From: Planctomycetota bacterium
GTDB lineage: Bacteria; Planctomycetota; Planctomycetia; Pirellulales; Pirellulaceae
Assembly: GCA_029259935.1 (NCBI GenBank)
Contig: JAJDEH010000080.1
Location: 1-5,534 of the forward strand
DNA: 5,534 nt
Reading direction: 5' to 3'
The first letter of the stretch is position 1. Every line of letters begins with the position of its first letter. The position numbers were made by a program, and so were the translations under genes. This document shows positions 5,420 to 5,534 of the stretch, piece after piece. A model generated the notes under the pieces. The model was given only the letters and a program-made list of their open reading frames with translations, made no database searches and was not told the DNA's origin.

Positions 5420-5534
5420 TTATGCTGCAATTTTTTCTGTAGTTTGGCCGTGCGGGGCGTAAGGTCGTAGGTTCGCGGGGTAGGAATCTTTCAGATGGGC
5501 GGCGAAGGTCGCGTCCCAGGTGTTGCTGAGTAGG
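5420..5534 (-). CDS. Probable C-terminal end of a convergent gene (5' end outside window)
   Basis: On the minus strand one frame is open from the window edge to TAA at 5422-5420 and encodes 37 residues, including NTWDATFAAHLKDSYPANL and the end QTTEKIAA. Its composition is protein-like and its third codon positions are largely G or C, while the other minus frames are Arg-rich or stop early. It would be convergent with the LRR gene, with about 19 bases between the stop codons. The family is not recognised. Confidence 0.35.
   Translation of the reverse strand, partial: LLSNTWDATFAAHLKDSYPANLRPYAPHGQTTEKIAA

Noticed and set aside
5429..5440. T-rich stretch after the LRR gene as an intrinsic terminator
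   Set aside because: No convincing GC-rich hairpin precedes the six T. The stretch also lies within the probable end of the minus-strand gene.

Overview
The window looks like accessory DNA from a planctomycete (Pirellulales/Rhodopirellula-like). This is inferred from three gene styles common there: a secreted protein ending in a HEAT-like segment, a short orphan RHS-core gene, and a membrane-anchored protein with 24-residue leucine-rich repeats of the 'L..L.L..T.ITD.G' type. No rRNA, tRNA, CRISPR array or complete mobile element is visible. The first gene is moderately GC-rich. The RHS-tip and LRR genes look more AT-rich, which fits laterally mobile toxin cassettes.

Layout: (1) 1-297 holds the possible 3' end of an unidentified gene (stop at 108-110), a perfect 15-bp tandem duplication and a weak promoter candidate. 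(2) 298-2025 encodes a 575-aa probable lipoprotein that resembles (alpha/alpha)6-toroid polysaccharide-lyase-type proteins. (3) 2026-2279 is not empty: it holds a decayed RHS-core fragment (2118-2253). (4) 2280-3512 encodes a 410-aa exported protein with a beta-rich middle and a HEAT-like C-terminal part. (5) 3513-3717 holds a decayed second copy of that protein's C-terminus (about 3538-3657), then a second exact copy of a 28-bp sequence that also starts the RHS remnant at 2118. (6) 3721-4718 is an RHS-core C-terminus joined to a cysteine-rich domain with a metzincin-type HExxHxxGxxH motif, but the two parts lie in different frames, separated at a run of six A. (7) 4750-5400 encodes a membrane-anchored LRR protein that stops mid-repeat. 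(8) 5420-5534 is probably the 3' end of a convergent minus-strand gene.

The most interesting reading is a displaced (orphan) RHS toxin tip: a short RHS core with its own strong Shine-Dalgarno, a metalloprotease-like toxin domain reached only by a -1 frame change, and an LRR membrane protein right behind it in the position of an immunity gene. Upstream, the exported HEAT-like gene is bracketed by two RHS fragments sharing an exact 28-bp repeat and is followed by a relic of its own paralogue. This suggests that the locus grew by repeated duplication or recombination at RHS homology. All functional assignments rest on reading motifs; no database search was possible.
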